Positions 29,904-30,102 of a stretch of 30,102 nucleotides of DNA are shown piece after piece. Location: positions 1 through 30,102 of the forward strand of contig DATLTM010000002.1 of assembly GCA_035533615.1 (NCBI GenBank), written 5' to 3'. Position 1 is the stretch's first letter; each line of letters starts with the position of its first letter. A model generated the notes under the pieces. That model was not told the origin of the DNA. It was given only the letters and a program-made list of their open reading frames with translations, and searched no databases. Position numbers and translations under genes: made by a program. This DNA comes from C7867-001 sp035533615 (GTDB lineage: Bacteria; Patescibacteriota; Minisyncoccia; Phycocordibacterales; Phycocordibacteraceae).

Positions 29904-29912
29904 AGTATAGCA
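29904..29912 (-). promoter_or_regulatory. Extended -10 promoter of the PEBP operon
   Basis: Minus-strand TGC TATACT is read from 29912 to 29904, with 7 nt to the ATG at 29896. Confidence 0.6.
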
Positions 29913-29940
29913 TTGCGACGCTTTATTTTTCGGTTAGAAT
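29913..29940 (+). promoter_or_regulatory. Promoter of tRNA-Asn
   Basis: TTGCGA (29913-29918), a 16-bp spacer and TAGAAT (29935-29940) form one of the few conventional -35/-10 pairs seen. The tRNA begins 26 bp downstream. It abuts the divergent PEBP promoter. Confidence 0.6.
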
Positions 29941-29966
29941 GCGATTACGCCAATCGGGCGAAATAT

Positions 29967-30038
29967 TCCGGTGTAGCTCAATGGTAGAGCAGCGCCCTGT
30001 TAAGGCGTTGGTTGTAGGTTCGAGTCCTACCGCCGGAG
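29967..30038 (+). tRNA. tRNA-Asn (anticodon GTT)
   Basis: A complete cloverleaf. The acceptor TCCGGTG pairs with CGCCGGA (one T-G). The D-arm contains AGCTCAATGGTAGAGCA. The anticodon stem GCGCC/GGCGT carries loop CTGTTAA with anticodon GTT, and the T-arm is GTAGGTTCGAGTCCTAC. The discriminator is G, as usual for tRNA-Asn, followed by CA that is probably not a full encoded CCA. Confidence 0.96.
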
Positions 30039-30044
30039 CACTGT

Positions 30045-30084
30045 AGGATTTTGGGCACACAAACGCTCAAAATCCTCTTGTTTT
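30045..30084 (+). terminator. Terminator after tRNA-Asn
   Basis: A 12-bp stem (AGGATTTTGGGC / GCTCAAAATCCT with one G-T pair) and an 8-nt loop, followed by CTTGTTTT, lie 6 bp after the tRNA. Confidence 0.75.
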
Positions 30085-30102
30085 ACGCCGTTTTCGAGAG
30101 GT

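Overview
The window reads as a chromosome segment of a Patescibacteria/CPR bacterium, most likely a Parcubacteria-type lineage (inference from protein style, not from a marker tree). The evidence is short, tightly packed housekeeping genes with many 1-29 bp overlaps, reduced or minimal protein versions (ProS without room for an editing insert, a roughly 84-aa MreD-like protein, a deltaprime-like protein without a visible P-loop, a short Fmt), an RG-rich DEAD-box helicase, and few Shine-Dalgarno sequences. TGA is a normal stop, as shown by ATGA start/stop overlaps, so this is not a UGA-recoded group.

Layout. 1-1445 (+): 3' end of dnaB, then recR. 1446-2601 (-): an ECF-type sigma factor followed by two small membrane proteins, divergent from a stand-alone PAS-domain protein (2733-3314, +). 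3414-5356 (+): a secreted DUF3494-type protein ending in an LPXTG-like signal, followed immediately by its probable sortase. 5397-8231 (-): DEAD-box RNA helicase, rplU, rmuC. 8252-9513 (+): a YqeY-like gene and two small unknown genes, ending in a strong terminator. 9578-9649: tRNA-Glu. 9656-10204 (-): decayed large serine recombinase. 10186-14859 (-): a short dcw cluster, read as mraZ, rsmH, ftsL-like, ftsI-like PBP and murF. 15054-25491 (-): a long minus-strand block read as mreB2, holB-like, frr, rseP, proS, mreB, mreC, mreD-like, PBP2 (mrdA), greA and lysS. 25560-28555 (+): murA, a small unknown gene, def and fmt. 28563-29896 (-): PEBP-family protein, glutaredoxin, YggU/DUF167 and HPF-like protein. 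29967-30038: tRNA-Asn, followed by a terminator.

Together the genes cover cell-wall growth and shape (murA, murF, two penicillin-binding proteins, ftsL, mreB/C/D), translation (two aminoacyl-tRNA synthetases, frr, def, fmt, rplU, hibernation factor) and surface display (LPXTG protein plus sortase). No stretch over 300 bases lacks a gene or pseudogene.

The most striking signal is regulatory. Many start codons lie exactly or almost exactly where transcription would start from a clear -10 box (TATACT, TATAGT, TATAAT, often with an upstream TG), which predicts leaderless mRNAs. The best case is a symmetric AGTATACT palindrome between rmuC and the YqeY-like gene, with both ATG codons 6 bp away. 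Other points of interest are the sigma/PAS divergent region with three stacked inverted repeats, the MraZ-box-like repeats and perfect hairpin before mraZ, and the recombinase remnant wedged between tRNA-Glu and a dcw cluster that stops at murF.
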